NCBI GenBank assembly: GCA_026261815.1
Contig: JAMPIT010000884.1
Coordinates: forward strand, 15,518,210 to 15,582,209
From: Monarcha castaneiventris obscurior
Taxonomy: Eukaryota; Chordata; Aves; Passeriformes; Monarchidae
Length of the DNA: 64,000 nucleotides
Direction: 5' to 3'
Below are positions 36,812 through 48,830 of the stretch, in pieces; position 1 is the first letter of the stretch, and each line of letters starts with the position of its first letter. Below the pieces are notes generated by a model. The model did no database searches. It had not been told where the DNA came from and was given only the letters and a program-made list of their open reading frames with translations. The translations under genes were made by a program, and so were the position numbers.

Positions 36812-37030
36812 AGATTAGGATACTAGGAAAAACTTCTTCACTTCAGAAAAGGTTATCAAACACTGGAACAGGCTGCCCAGGAAAGCTGTTGATTCACCAT
36901 CCCTGGAAGTATTTAAAAGATGTGTAGATGTGGCATCTGGGGACATGGCTAGTGGTGGGCTGGACAGTAAAAGCTGGACTCAATGATCTAAAATGGTCGT
37001 TTCAGCAGAAATGATTCCGTGATTGTATGA
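36812..37030 (+). mobile_element. CR1 LINE, 5'-truncated 3' tail
   Basis: Chicken-repeat-1 type non-LTR retrotransposon fragment. The + strand carries the classic CR1 3' block in order: a GGAAAAACTTCTTCACT segment, ACTGGAACAGGCTGCCCAGG, CACCATCCCTGGAAGTATTTAA, GATGTGGCATC, GCTGGACTCAATGATCT, and an end in diverged ATTCTATGA-type octamers (near 37008-37030). About 220 bp remain, while full elements are several kilobases. It is therefore a dead-on-arrival copy without coding capacity. CR1 insertions lack target duplications, so the 5' edge is approximate. This element is the best single indicator that the genome is avian or at least sauropsid. Confidence 0.88.
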
Positions 37031-40000
37031 AAATAGAAACAGCAGATTGCAAAGTGAAAGGCAAGATGAGAAATGCATTGCTCAGAGTTCAGCTAGAATA
37101 ACTGCAATATCATTTTTTGAGAGCAAAGGTAGCTGGCATCCCCATGGAATACAGTGAGGTGATGAGTGTGAGGTAGAAAGAAAATTGATATGGCAATTTC
37201 ACCCTCAGGAGAATAAAGGCTGGTTGTAAAGATAAGTAAATGTATCTCCTGTGAACAACATGGGTTTTAATGTGCTATAAACCACTCAACATATACGTAT
37301 TCCTGGAATCTAGTAACAACATGAATTGTAGCACCATGAATTGTAGCTTTTAAGCTCCTCTTTGGTATTTTTGCAGCAAGAGACCAACAGAGGTCTGACT
37401 AGGACCAGAGTGATGGCTTTGTGCAGAACATTTCCTCACTGTCATTACAGTTTTGCCCTTTCCAGAGTGCCAGTGAGAGCTCATTCTGCTGCACAATGGT
37501 TGCTTAGTGTCACACCTGCAAGAACACTTTGGGTACGTCCCTGGAAGGGCAGATGCAGAATCTGGGAATGCCAAAAGTGCTTCTCTCTGAGGTGTTTGCT
37601 GTTGTAGAGTAGCAGAGATGGACAGACAAGCTCTGTGTGGTGTTTCTCAGGCATGTTTTAGGTGTGTCACGAAGGCTGTTTTGCTTGTACTCAAGTCAAT
37701 GCAAAGAGGGATTTGTAGGAAGCCCAGCACAAATTATTCTGGGCAGGTTTCTTTCAATGCACAGCTTTCTGTAGCACAGGTGTGAATGCTCAATGGATTT
37801 CCATGCAAGGATCAGAGAAAAACGGTATTTAAGGGGCGTAAGACTGCATGAACTTCATTCATACTGAAGTAGTTCCTCATAAAGTTCAAGCGGTTCTCTC
37901 AAAAGCGTGCTTCTTCCTCTGGAAAAGCATTCCTTATGGGGAAAAATCACCTTCAGAATAGAGTTTGATCACTCTCCTGCAGATGCAGGAGTCTCTGAGC
38001 CTCAGCTGTGACTTGGTATCTCTCCTTGTGGCTGATGAATTTAACAGCAGCAGCTGTGTCAGCTGCAAACCTCCTTTATAGGCAGTTGTCTATACTTTTA
38101 TATTTTTGACTGTATCAAGGAAAGGGACTTGAACACAGAATCAGCCTTCTGTCACAGATTCAGCAGCCTGTTTCTACAGCAATACTCTTTTTCCTATGAT
38201 GTTAGATTCACCACAAGCTTAGATATGTGTGGGCTTGGTCACACAGCTGTTAAGAAATGTCCCTCCATGCTAGCCCATGGCAAAACTCATAGTGAGACAC
38301 AGCAAGTTCCTACATTGCAGGAAGATTAAATTTTTATTTTTTTAAGTTGTTACAAGTGAAGATGAAGTGGATAAGACCAGCAATAGCTTCAACCCAGTAA
38401 TCTGAGTGCTGTGCCTCTTGTAAACAGGCAGGCAATTTCTGTCAGCAGGGCCCAGGGTGCTCGCATGGGGACGAATGGAACCAGACATATAAAAAAGTAA
38501 AACTGCCAAGACAAGTGCTCATGAAGTCCAGCCTTAACACAGTGACTTTTCTTCTTACTCTTGACAAAAATCCCCATTCTTCAGCACAGAGACAAGATTA
38601 GAGATGTTCCTTTCTTCTTCAGTCTGAGGAAGATGTTCCAGGGCATTGCAGCAAATTAATCCTGCAGCTGGACCTCCAGTTTTAGAAGGGATTTAAAATC
38701 AATGTGCCAGTGAGAGGCACATCCATGCGAAGGCAGAGAGAAGGGATTTAAACAGAACCTGCTAGAACTGAAAGCACTGATTAGTTCAGTAACACTCAAG
38801 TCTAAACCTTGCATTCACTCCTGCAGAGTTCCAGGGGAAAATAGCCCAAGTATTTCCAAGAAACTATAGTTTAAGAGTTTAATGCTATTGGTTTCTCATC
38901 TCAAAGCCTCATGGCACAGGCATCATGCTGAGCTTCAAGCCTTGGTGTCTAAGTAGAAACAGCTACCAAAAGACAGATTTGAATCCTTTGAGTATAGAAT
39001 CATTTTCAATAGCAGCATTCAATCTCAAAATGTATTATTAACAAGTGAGCTAGGAGTAGTCTTTGTTCCATAATTAAAGTGCATGAAGTGTTACACCCAA
39101 CTGCCTCTTATGGAAGCCATGACAGAGCTAGACTTGAATGTCGGTGCAGCTGCTCCAGCAATCACTACTCTGTATTTTAAATTTAAATGGCAAGTCAAAG
39201 GTAACATTTGATTAACACTACCACTCACTCGTGTTACATGAGCACCTTCAGAAGCCATCTGTGACTGTGGCTTCACTTACAGCATCACTGTCTCTGAGAG
39301 TTCTGTTTGGCACCAGAACCAGTCTGAACTGGAGTTTAATAGATCTGGCCTGAGAGGGCAAAGCAAGACTTGATCTTGGTCTGTAAAGGAGCTGACTTCA
39401 GGTTTCTTTTCCTTGCTCTTTGCAGCTGCATAGTTTGCACACCACTACCAGAAGGAATGAGTTAGTCTGTAAGTCAAGTTGCAAACTACGTGTCACCTGT
39501 GCCAACAGCTCAGCATCTTCCAGGACCTGATCACCTCCTCCTGACTTCCCATTAGGGTACTGCCAAGGAAGTCTTCATAGAAATAAGCAAAGGAGGGGCC
39601 AAGGAGGTCTCCCTCATGGATTCTAATTAAATAGGACTTGAATTCTGCATACTAGACCAAGACACCTCAAACAATGAGACATTATCTGCTAAGAAATGGG
39701 AAGTCATTCTAACTCTGGATTACTTTATTTCCAAGCTGCTCTCTTACAGCTGCATGCCATCTCTCAGTTAGCAATAGTTACACAGAAAGTGGATTCCAGC
39801 TGGCAAGACCAAGACCTCTTCAGGCAGAGGTTGAACAGGCTTCAGTGAAGATGTGGATCCTATTAGTAAAAGTATCTGTATTTGTAAATTTAGAAACTAT
39901 GGTCCAAAGGAAAGGAAGTGCTCTTGTGCAGATATTAAGAGTCCAAGATATCATTTGGAGATAGCAAAATTTACCTGATACTCAGCAAATTATGCAGCAG

Positions 40001-43000
40001 CAGTGTCCACAATCACCTTGTTGATATTTTCCAGTTATTAGTTGCAATTCCTGTTTCCCTCATGCTCCTAATCACTATAGAAACATCAAATTTTAATTGC
40101 TGCAATGAGAGACATATGCTACTTTTGCCTTTTAGAACACTTCTGATTTCTGGCATCTTTGATTCAACTCATCTTAGGCATCTTCCACTTTCTGATTGCC
40201 CACTTTGAAACTGTGAGGTCTCAATACACAAGACATAAATTAGCCTCTACTGCTTTGTTCTATTATTAAGCTGCTTTTCATTTCTTTCCATATTTGTGGG
40301 CTCCCAAAGTGATGCTCAGCATAGTAAGTTGACAGGCCCTACTGTTTTGATCAACATCCCATTGCACCTCACAGAACAGCTGCAGAAAAATAAAATAAGT
40401 TTTCTTATTTCCTAAAAAATAAGTTGCAGGAAGGAGGGGAGCATTAGTCTCACTCACAGGCGCAAGCTCTTTTTTTAATTTTGACCACCAAACTCACTCA
40501 TTATGCAGAAAACTAGGAATTCAGAACTGGGGTAAAAAAGCCCTGAAAAGGAGCTTACTGCTCCAGCTGGGACATCTGAAGAATAAGCTACACTCTGGAA
40601 TGTTCTGTTCTCTCTCTCTAGGCTAGGAAACTAGAAAGCACATGTAAGTACACCAACAAATCCAAAGGAACCGAGGTACATGAACTCTTCTGCTCTTCCT
40701 CTTGTGCACAAGATCCTTCATCTCAGCTGGCAGAGCTGAGCTAAGGGGGCAGAAGAGAAAAACTGGTTGTCATCCTTTGGTTCAGAGAGAGAGGTCAAAC
40801 ATGAAGGGAAAAGTGATTTGTACAGCATTATCTGCCCGTTGTCATCTAAATATTTCCCTGAAGACAGATTTATAGCACATATCCAGGTTCACTTCAGGCT
40901 TGTGAAGGTAGCTGCCTCTCACAGTCAAGCCTGTTCCCCTCACACTCATTTCTACAGATGTGACCACTTGAACACAAAGCAACCATCCCTCTTTGCCACC
41001 CTCCTGCCTATCAGTACTGCAACAAATCAGATGATAATATTCATTAAGACATCCCTCTGTAACACCAAAAGCTTTACGGAGCCAGCCCACCTTATGGTTG
41101 CAAGAAACAGATGGACGAAGAATTTGAATTTAAGGGATGTCAACGTTACTTATGATGGTAGACAGATAAACCAAAAGCTTATGTTATGTAATTGTCTAAA
41201 TTTTCACCCTTTTTTAAAACTAGAAAACAGCTACAAGTTTGGGGTTTTTTTGTTTGTTTATTGCTCCCTTTCTACCCATGGTTACTTGTCCTGTTCCTGA
41301 CTCTACAAACCCCCCCATGCTGTCAGTGATCAATTTGGTGGTCTTCCCACTAAGCTTTTTGTCTTATATCTGACATGGTCTTCCCCAGAATCCATCGTTT
41401 TATGGCATGGAAAAAGCAGTGAGGTCCCAGCACAGCACCCTTAGCCTATGGATTGTAAAAAGTACCTCATCTTGCCACACAAAGGGAGTTTTTTCTCACC
41501 CAAGGGTCCTCAGAGATCAGACCACCAACACAAGGACCAAAGCCAGCCAGCACACAAGCCCACAAGTATGACATTCACTACCAGAAAACACGGTTTGAGA
41601 CAACTTTTCCATTTACAGTGTTTGACTTGCATTCATTGCTGTCAACATGAGAGGAAGGAAATTACCTTATCAGGCCTTTGTTGAAGAACTGGCAGATTCT
41701 CCTGCCTGCTGAACAAAAGCTGAGCTGTGCTCGATCTCCTTAGTAACCACAGCAAACAAATATGCTCAGAAAGGGGGGGGACACTCTACTAACATGGGAA
41801 TAATGTTCAGTTTGTATCTACATTGTCGACATATTTTAATGCTAACCAAGTCACAGCTGGGCAAGAGCAGCTATAAATCTATATCCTGGTGCTGTACAGC
41901 GCCATTCTCCTGACTTTCCATCTTTCTTCTTGGAGCTTAATATCTGTTCAGGACAACTTCCACAGAGCATTAGAACCAATGTCTGCATCTCAGCTGGACA
42001 TTTTCACCTGGCTTCCAAGCAAGCTTCCTAATCCAAGCCATAATCAGGCCTTAGCCCTTCTCCAGCTCCAACTCTTGCTATGGAAAGCATCAGCCACATC
42101 TGCCAAAACAGCTTCCTTGCCTGAGACAGAGTGCTGCTGACACCACTCTTGACACTGCAAATCTGAGAAGGGGTCCACGAGATCCACACTATAAACATTG
42201 TTTACTAAAGGTTATATGTTCTGTACTTTACCCAGTGTAACAAAACCAAGGACAGCCACCAGCTACCAAATTAACAGCACAGACTTGGGTGCAAAGCACT
42301 GAGTGTATGGACAGTGATTTCTTAGGTTAGCTGACATACTCGTGGCCTGTGAGGCTAGAAACTCATGGAATTATGGTAAGACAGGTTTGAGATGTTCATC
42401 TGACTACCCATAATAAGCAAAATACAGCAGTGCTTTCCTGTGTGGAGAAGGACATGTCAGCAAATGAATCCTGTACCCATGGTAGGAGGTGTGCAAGCAA
42501 CAGCACTTCCCTGAGGCCTCTGTCCCCCATTTGCAGATGAAGGCCTGTGCATTTGTTTTCCAGCGTAGTTCTTCTGAAAAAGAAGCTGAAATTGCAAACT
42601 GCAGCCCTTCCTGAAGGGAGCTGGCATCACCCACTCAGGGCACAAGCCTTGCAACTTATTTTCAGCCTATTCACACTTAGAGAAGTTATTTTTAAGGAAG
42701 CAGAATCAGTTTTATAACTTTCAGCTGTCAATACTTTCCTCCAAGTGGTGGGCTCTTACATCCTCTTTTGTTTTCACTTCTGCCATTGAAACATCTTTTC
42801 ACAAGTTCAAGATAAATAAAGAAGCCAAGTCACACACAGAAGATGGCATTTTACAAAAAACACCCACACTCACATTCAGTTAAAAGCCAAGCTCTATCCC
42901 CAGCTAAAGGGAAATAAATTTAGAAAAGACCAGTTTCCCAAAGTTCCCATTGTTCTAGCTGCAGCTTTTCAGCATCACAACTACATTAGATAGTCCCACA

Positions 43001-46000
43001 CCAATACTACACAGGCCACTGAACCGAAGCTTTATGAAAACACAGCTTAGAAACACAAACTCTTACTACAGCTTAAATGAAACTAACTCCAAACTCGCGA
43101 AGCATCAGTCTGATGGTTTGGTTTTGTTTCTGACTGCTAGCTCAGTTCACATACCCTTCCCAATGACTGACCTTAGTCTGACAGTCCAGCAAGGCAATAA
43201 AAACAAAGTCACCACTTGTTCTAAGCAAAAAGAGAAGGTAATTGGGATCTCTTTGTCGACTTCATGGCTTAGAGATAAGCATTTCACTGTGTGTGATTCT
43301 AATTAATACCTCTGATTCTTCTATTAGCAGCAACATGTCAATCAGGTGACTACAACTGGAAATCAAGATTTGATAGCTAACAATTGTGTAAGAAGGACTG
43401 TAAATCCAGGTGGTTACTCTTGATCCTTCATAAGGGTAGTTGAAAGAGGGGTAGGGAAGATGGGGAAAATTAAAAAAAAAGAAACCAAACACAAAACCAA
43501 ATTGGAGCCCTGGCACAAATTTTAAGTCTAACTTGAGTATTCAGGAAAGAAACCAACCTTATCAATGATAATTCTGTCCTGCCTACTTGCAAATGGGTCA
43601 TATCACACCTTTATGTACCCTGGGGAAATCCTGCTGCCTTATTTCTCTGTTCCTCACTAAAAAAAATGGATATAATAGTACTCATTTGACTCGTGAGCTT
43701 GGAGTAAAGATAAATCTCTTTCTAAATGTAGACAAGCTCTTCAACTTTGTCCCAGACTTTAGGGTGAAATGTTAAAGCTTTTATTTGGAGCCAAGAGCAC
43801 TAGAAGCAGGGTGGTAAAAAAAAATACAAAATACAATATAAGACGAAACTCTAATAGCATCTCAAATGGCCAAACTTTAAACATCTAACAAGCTTCTTCT
43901 CCCCATCTGAAAGTGAGAGAAATGGGGTTTTTTAAACTATTTTTATTTAGAAATGAAGCAACAAAGATGAGGAGGAGTAGATGGAGAGAGATCTCAGCAC
44001 TGGCACTCAGAGCATTGTTAACACTCTTAGTAAGTGACATTCTCCCATCATCCCTGTTGATTCAAATGATGATGAATGATGATGAGACTCAGAAGAAAGC
44101 AGGGTTTAAGAAAGCATTGTACACCACAGCTCAAGAATCCACCAAGCCAGGCAGCTGGAGTACAATTATGAATTAATCAGCCCAATTAAGTCTCCCCAAG
44201 AGCACAGTGACCCTCACTCCGTTGTGCACTGCCACTTCCACATGCCTCAGACTGCCCAAGATTAAATCTAAAGGAGCACAGAAGTGTCTCTGCTGTTCCT
44301 CAATCCAGAGCCTGCCACCCTGCAAGGGAGGCTAGGAGCTGGATGCAGTCCAGAGCATAGACAGCAAGTGCTGTGCATGCAAACCCCAGCTGAGGAGCCT
44401 GGATCCAGAGGGAGCACCAGGGAATCTGAACTGCTTCAGCATCACCATTGCACGCACAGTGTGAACAACGAGGTTTGCCCTCCTCTTAGGATTGAAAAGT
44501 TTAAAAAAGGACAATAAGGGACAAAGATAATAAAGCAAAAGTCACAGCGCTAGGTGCTTTGGTGCTCTACCAAGAGCACCCCTGCTATCCTGGGGACTCC
44601 CTTTACATACACATCAACTTATTACATATTCATAAACAATTATACATATTCAAACCCCTTTCCAGGAGCAGTTCTCCTCTTCCCAAAATCAGCCAATCGC
44701 TGTGGAGCAGCCTCTTGGCAATGAATATTATTTTATTTGCTGGTCCAAGCAAATAGCTCATAAGCGTAGCTATTTCTAAGTTTTTGGTTGAATAAAAAAA
44801 GTATTAAAAACTACATCTTCACAACCCAGCTACCTTAAGTAGCATCTATTTTGTAATAAAGCTAATATATATACATGACATTTATTTGTGACAAAGCCAC
44901 TACTTTTAACATTATTTATTTTAACATTTGCAGAAAGCCAATATTATAGCCTCTATTTCTCACACACAGCAATCTGCTCCCACCAAAACCTGGCTGAAAG
45001 GCCAAAGGGGGATATCTAAGTAAGCCCTTAATTTGCATGCTGAATCTCACTCGTGGTCCTGGCCTCTGAAACACCTTCATTTCCCATGCTTTTCCCACGT
45101 GTTTCTGATGAAAGTCACCACAGACCCATGGAAATTTTAAAGCGCATCTCTATCTCTACCTGTCTGCACTCTGATACTCTTTGAACCAAAGCACAGACAC
45201 CTCCCTCTCCCCTCTCCGAGGCCAAACACAGTGCTCAAGTCACATTATCAGTCCATGTGCATCCCTGTTTGTGAAAAGGACCAGAATTTATGGCAACCTT
45301 CCAGTTTTTGGGCTGAATCAATGCCTGACACACCCCAAATATGGAAATCCTCCTCCTCCTCTGGTCCCACATCCGGAGCTGTTGGACAATAGATGTTAAT
45401 TCAGCCAGACATCCACAAAAAAGGGGAAGGTGTTGCTTGTACTCCCCACAGTCACCCGCCTCCCAGGATGGGTTTCTGTGGCACTCCCTGCCCCCAGGCT
45501 CCTCTTGAAGGGTGAGGCACCGCATACAGCTCCTGCAGAGGTTCCTGCCCTGCCCATTCCCACCCCTGGTAGCCCCAAAACTCCACCATGGGTCACCACC
45601 GATGGCAGGGTGCATCAGGAGAGAGGGCACGGTGCAAAAAGAGGGCATGGGGAGGAGGCTGGGAAATGAAACCTAAAGAGATTAACGGGCTTAATCCAAA
45701 TCACACAGGGCAGCTGCAGCAGAACTGAAGGCAGCACCTGAGATTCCCACAACTGCTTCCTTCTGAGGGAGCAACCAGCACCCACTGTGGCAAGGACAGG
45801 TTGGCCACCCAGAGGAGAGTGGTGGGAGCCATTTGGGTCTGCAGGTCATCAATCAACCTGTTAATTATTGTGCAGCAAAATACATTCAGAGACGTTCTGG
45901 CAAAAACAGAGCACTTTTTACATGGGTCTTTCAAAATCTGGCATCAAACTTAGCAAAAAGCAATCATCATTGTTACATGAAAAGTTATATTAATCAAGAG

Positions 46001-47157
46001 GCATATAATGTTAGAGAGAGAGATTTTTAGGGGATATTTTAATGCTTCTCAATAATTTTTTTACTATCAGTTATAAAAGTTATCATTCACCTTCAAAACG
46101 AATAAAATCATGCTTCTGGTCCTTATTTGAATTGATGAAATAGCTTGAAATCTGAGTGGTTCTGGGCAAAAGAGCCAACACCTCCATGAAAAAGAAAAAC
46201 AGCCTAGGTCTGAAGTCCTATCTCCTGCCTGATCCCATAGTAAATTACTTCAAAGAATGGGAGCTTAATTTCTGCTCACTCAAAGTCATGCCTATTCCTG
46301 AAGGAACGCCTTTATTCCCATTGCCCATTTGAAAAGTCAGAACATACTGCACCGAATAAAAATGATCTATACTTGCTGCTAAAGAAAACAGTTTTTGAAA
46401 TAGATCTAAATTAGGTTTAACCATCTCTCACACATCCCAGCCTGAAGGAGCACCCTAGCAACAACTTTAAGCATTTTGCAAACATTTGCTACTAATTATG
46501 GGTTCTTAGAACAATAACACACAGCTCCATGCTTTACGGAAAGAGGCCAAAAGCAGCCTCAAAAGTAAGCCTTAGCCTTTAATTTAAACCAGGGCCATAC
46601 AAATTCTCCAATATACGTTGCAAAAGCTTCCCAAAACACTGCTCTGATTAATGGCTCCAAAAACTTGTAAAAGCTCAGCTGTCAAGCATTAAAATGTAGG
46701 CTGAGAAAAAGCTCATGTAGAGCAGCTAAATAAAAAATGCTTTGAAACAGCTTTTCCCTGTACCTTAAGCAATGGCAGCACAACCCAGCAGCCCACAGGA
46801 GAACTCCCAGGAGCTGTAGGGCTTGCTCTGTGCTGGCTCAAGGGCTCCCATTGCTGCTTCCAGCCAGTGAATCAGACCCCAGGACAGGCCAGGCTGCCCC
46901 ATCCACCCCCATCTCCGACCCCTCAGCCAGCCTTCCATGGCTTGTCCACTCACATCGCTGGGCACAGCCTAAAAGCTCCCCTGTTACTGCCTGAGCTTCT
47001 TTCAGCCTTCGAGTGCTCCTATATTTCCCTTGACCATAAGCAGGAGACAGAAAGAAGTGGGCACAGAAGCACCAGGTTCTTCTTGCTTTTATTCTCTGAT
47101 CATCTTACCTCAACAAGCGGCCAGGCAGTGCTCCAGCCCATCCGCTCCAGGGGACAC
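37031..47157. other. Non-coding stretch, no gene supported
   Basis: About 10 kb without a supportable gene. The longest open frame of the whole window (40767-41300, + strand, 177 codons) is here; it has low-complexity and hydrophobic patches, no signal or domain I recognise, and no flanking evidence of an exon. A GC-richer patch lies at 45420-45680 with overlapping frames on both strands. There are short GAT-rich runs at 44067-44085 and several A-runs. Confidence 0.6.
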
Positions 47158-47210
47158 CTCTCAGACAAGATGACTTTCAGAGGGTTCTCCCAACCTTAAC
47201 CATTCCCATT
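47158..47210 (+). mobile_element. Possible eroded CR1 LINE tail
   Basis: The sequence around 47168-47206 (AGATGACTTTCAGAGGGTT, then CCCAACCTTAACCATTCC) resembles the CR1 end, in which GATGATCTT, AGAGGTC, CCAACCT and ATGATTC blocks follow one another. Upstream similarity is weak. It could be an old CR1 relic or chance. Confidence 0.35.
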
Positions 47211-47941
47211 AGCTGTGCTCAAGAGAGAAATTTATCCTGGAAAGCTCAGCCATAACCCCTGTGAAGATGTATTGACAGAAACGGCTTTAGCAAGAGACTC
47301 CGGAAGATGCAACATCTGCTCAGGATGAACCTGGGTTTTAAGGCAAAATATCGTCAGATAGTGTTGTTCCTAGCTGAGAAAATAATGAGTCGAGTTTTGT
47401 GGTTATTTTTTATTACTGCTATTCTTACTCTATTCAACATTTAAGTATTTAACACTCACTATTTAAAAATTCCTGGGTAGTTTTTAGCGAAACGGATTTG
47501 TGGCCACAGCCTCTGTGATGCATTTTCAAATTTCTTTATGAAGGGGTGAGGCAGGTGTTACAGAACTGTTCTATTTGTCTTTAAAGCAAGAACTGCATTG
47601 GCTGAGAGACTTCAAAAGCAGAATGACAAAAGAGAGTAAACACAGCAGATTACTGGCATTGACTACTATATATTCCAATGATTTCAATGATGGCAGGATT
47701 TCTTTTACTCGTAGAAACTGAGAACATGAGAAACATCAAGGAAGTAAAAAGAGCTTTATTGTTTGCTGAGGCTGGAGTTTCCTTCCATGGGCTCAATGGT
47801 GGATTTCAGCATCACAGGCTTTCTATTTCTCTGTGTGTTGGAAAGCAGAAAAGAAAAAGAAAACAGCAGGATGGTTTTAGCATGTAATACATTGGGAAGG
47901 GAATGTCCCTTCAGTGAACCAGCTACCATGTCCTGTGAGAC
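47211..47941. other. Non-coding stretch, nothing recognised
   Basis: AT-rich DNA with no supportable gene or bounded repeat. It directly abuts the LTR-like block that begins near 47942. Confidence 0.55.
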
Positions 47942-48830
47942 TGTGCTGGTTTGGCCAAAATCTAGCAATATATCCTCTGAGAGAAAAACAGGTTACGACC
48001 ACCCTTCCCCCCACCAGGTTCACGGAAAAAAAGAAATTTTCCTTGCAGGAAAGTGAAAGAGATAAAAACTATTTATTTAACAAACACACAGGAGAAGAGT
48101 AATAATGCTAAATAATAAAATCTCTCACTGTGGAGAGAAAGCTGTGAAGATTTCAGAGTTCTTCTGTAGACGTGGTCCCTCTCCTCCTCAGAGCTGGGTT
48201 GGTGAGGCCGTGGGCCTTAGGCAACCTCTGGGCCTGAAGGAAAGTTCTTCCTATGTGTTCTGATGTTGTTGAAACTGTCCAGAAAAGAAAAAAGGGGGAA
48301 AAAAAACGGAAGTCCCAGGAACCACGCCGGAGAATAAGGGAAAAAGAAACTGAAAAGCTGGCTGGAGAAGCAAAAAGAAGGGTACTTCCTCCGTGCTCCT
48401 GCAGCTGGGGAACGCAGAGGAGTGTAATCTCTGTGTCCTTCAGAAACTGCTTTGAAAAGTTCATTTGGGTTTTTTTTCCTCCCCTCTCAAGCTCAATTTA
48501 AAGGCACAGAAAAAGGCAAAAAATTAATTTTTTGGCCTAGAGCCGTGATAGGCAATACACATCACAGAATCACCCCAAGACAGAGACTGAAGCCTGTTCA
48601 TGCTCTGCATAACTATTCCTACAACAGACAGAACGACCCCCGAGTTTCCCTGGGTCTGATGGCTGATATACTACCAAATATCCATCATGTCTCACAAGAC
48701 TCCAATCTGTCTGTGCTGCCTGACAAATCAGTCTTTCCAATATCCTATGGAAAGGAGGGATTAAGGCCTTTATCTCCCACAGCAAAGTACTGTGTGGTGC
48801 AGCACTCCCCTGGCTGCTTTACAAATGTTA
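47942..48830 (-). mobile_element. LTR-like block of an endogenous retrovirus, ends uncertain
   Basis: This block differs from its surroundings by its CpG content (concentrated at 48170-48420 and 48540-48650) and by A-rich purine tracts. Read on the minus strand it has a TATA-like TTTAAAT near 48494-48500 and AATAAA at 48072-48077, with a left boundary at a TGTGCTGG or TGCTGG start (47942 or 47944) on the + strand. A candidate right end is CAGCA near 48801-48805, which would give TGCTG...CAGCA termini. I found no matching target duplication, so the limits are tentative. The frames crossing it (48153-48464, 48253-48501, 48452-48886) show no retroviral protein. It could instead be an internal non-coding retroviral fragment. 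Confidence 0.42.

Noticed and set aside
40767..41300. 177-codon open frame on the + strand, the longest in the window
   Set aside because: It has no recognisable domain, motif or composition typical of a protein, no exon-like splice context, and is overlapped by an 82-codon frame on the other strand. A frame of this length is expected by chance in 64 kb.
45420..45680. GC-rich patch as a CpG island or exon
   Set aside because: It is GC-rich but not notably CpG-rich, and three overlapping frames on both strands give no recognisable protein.
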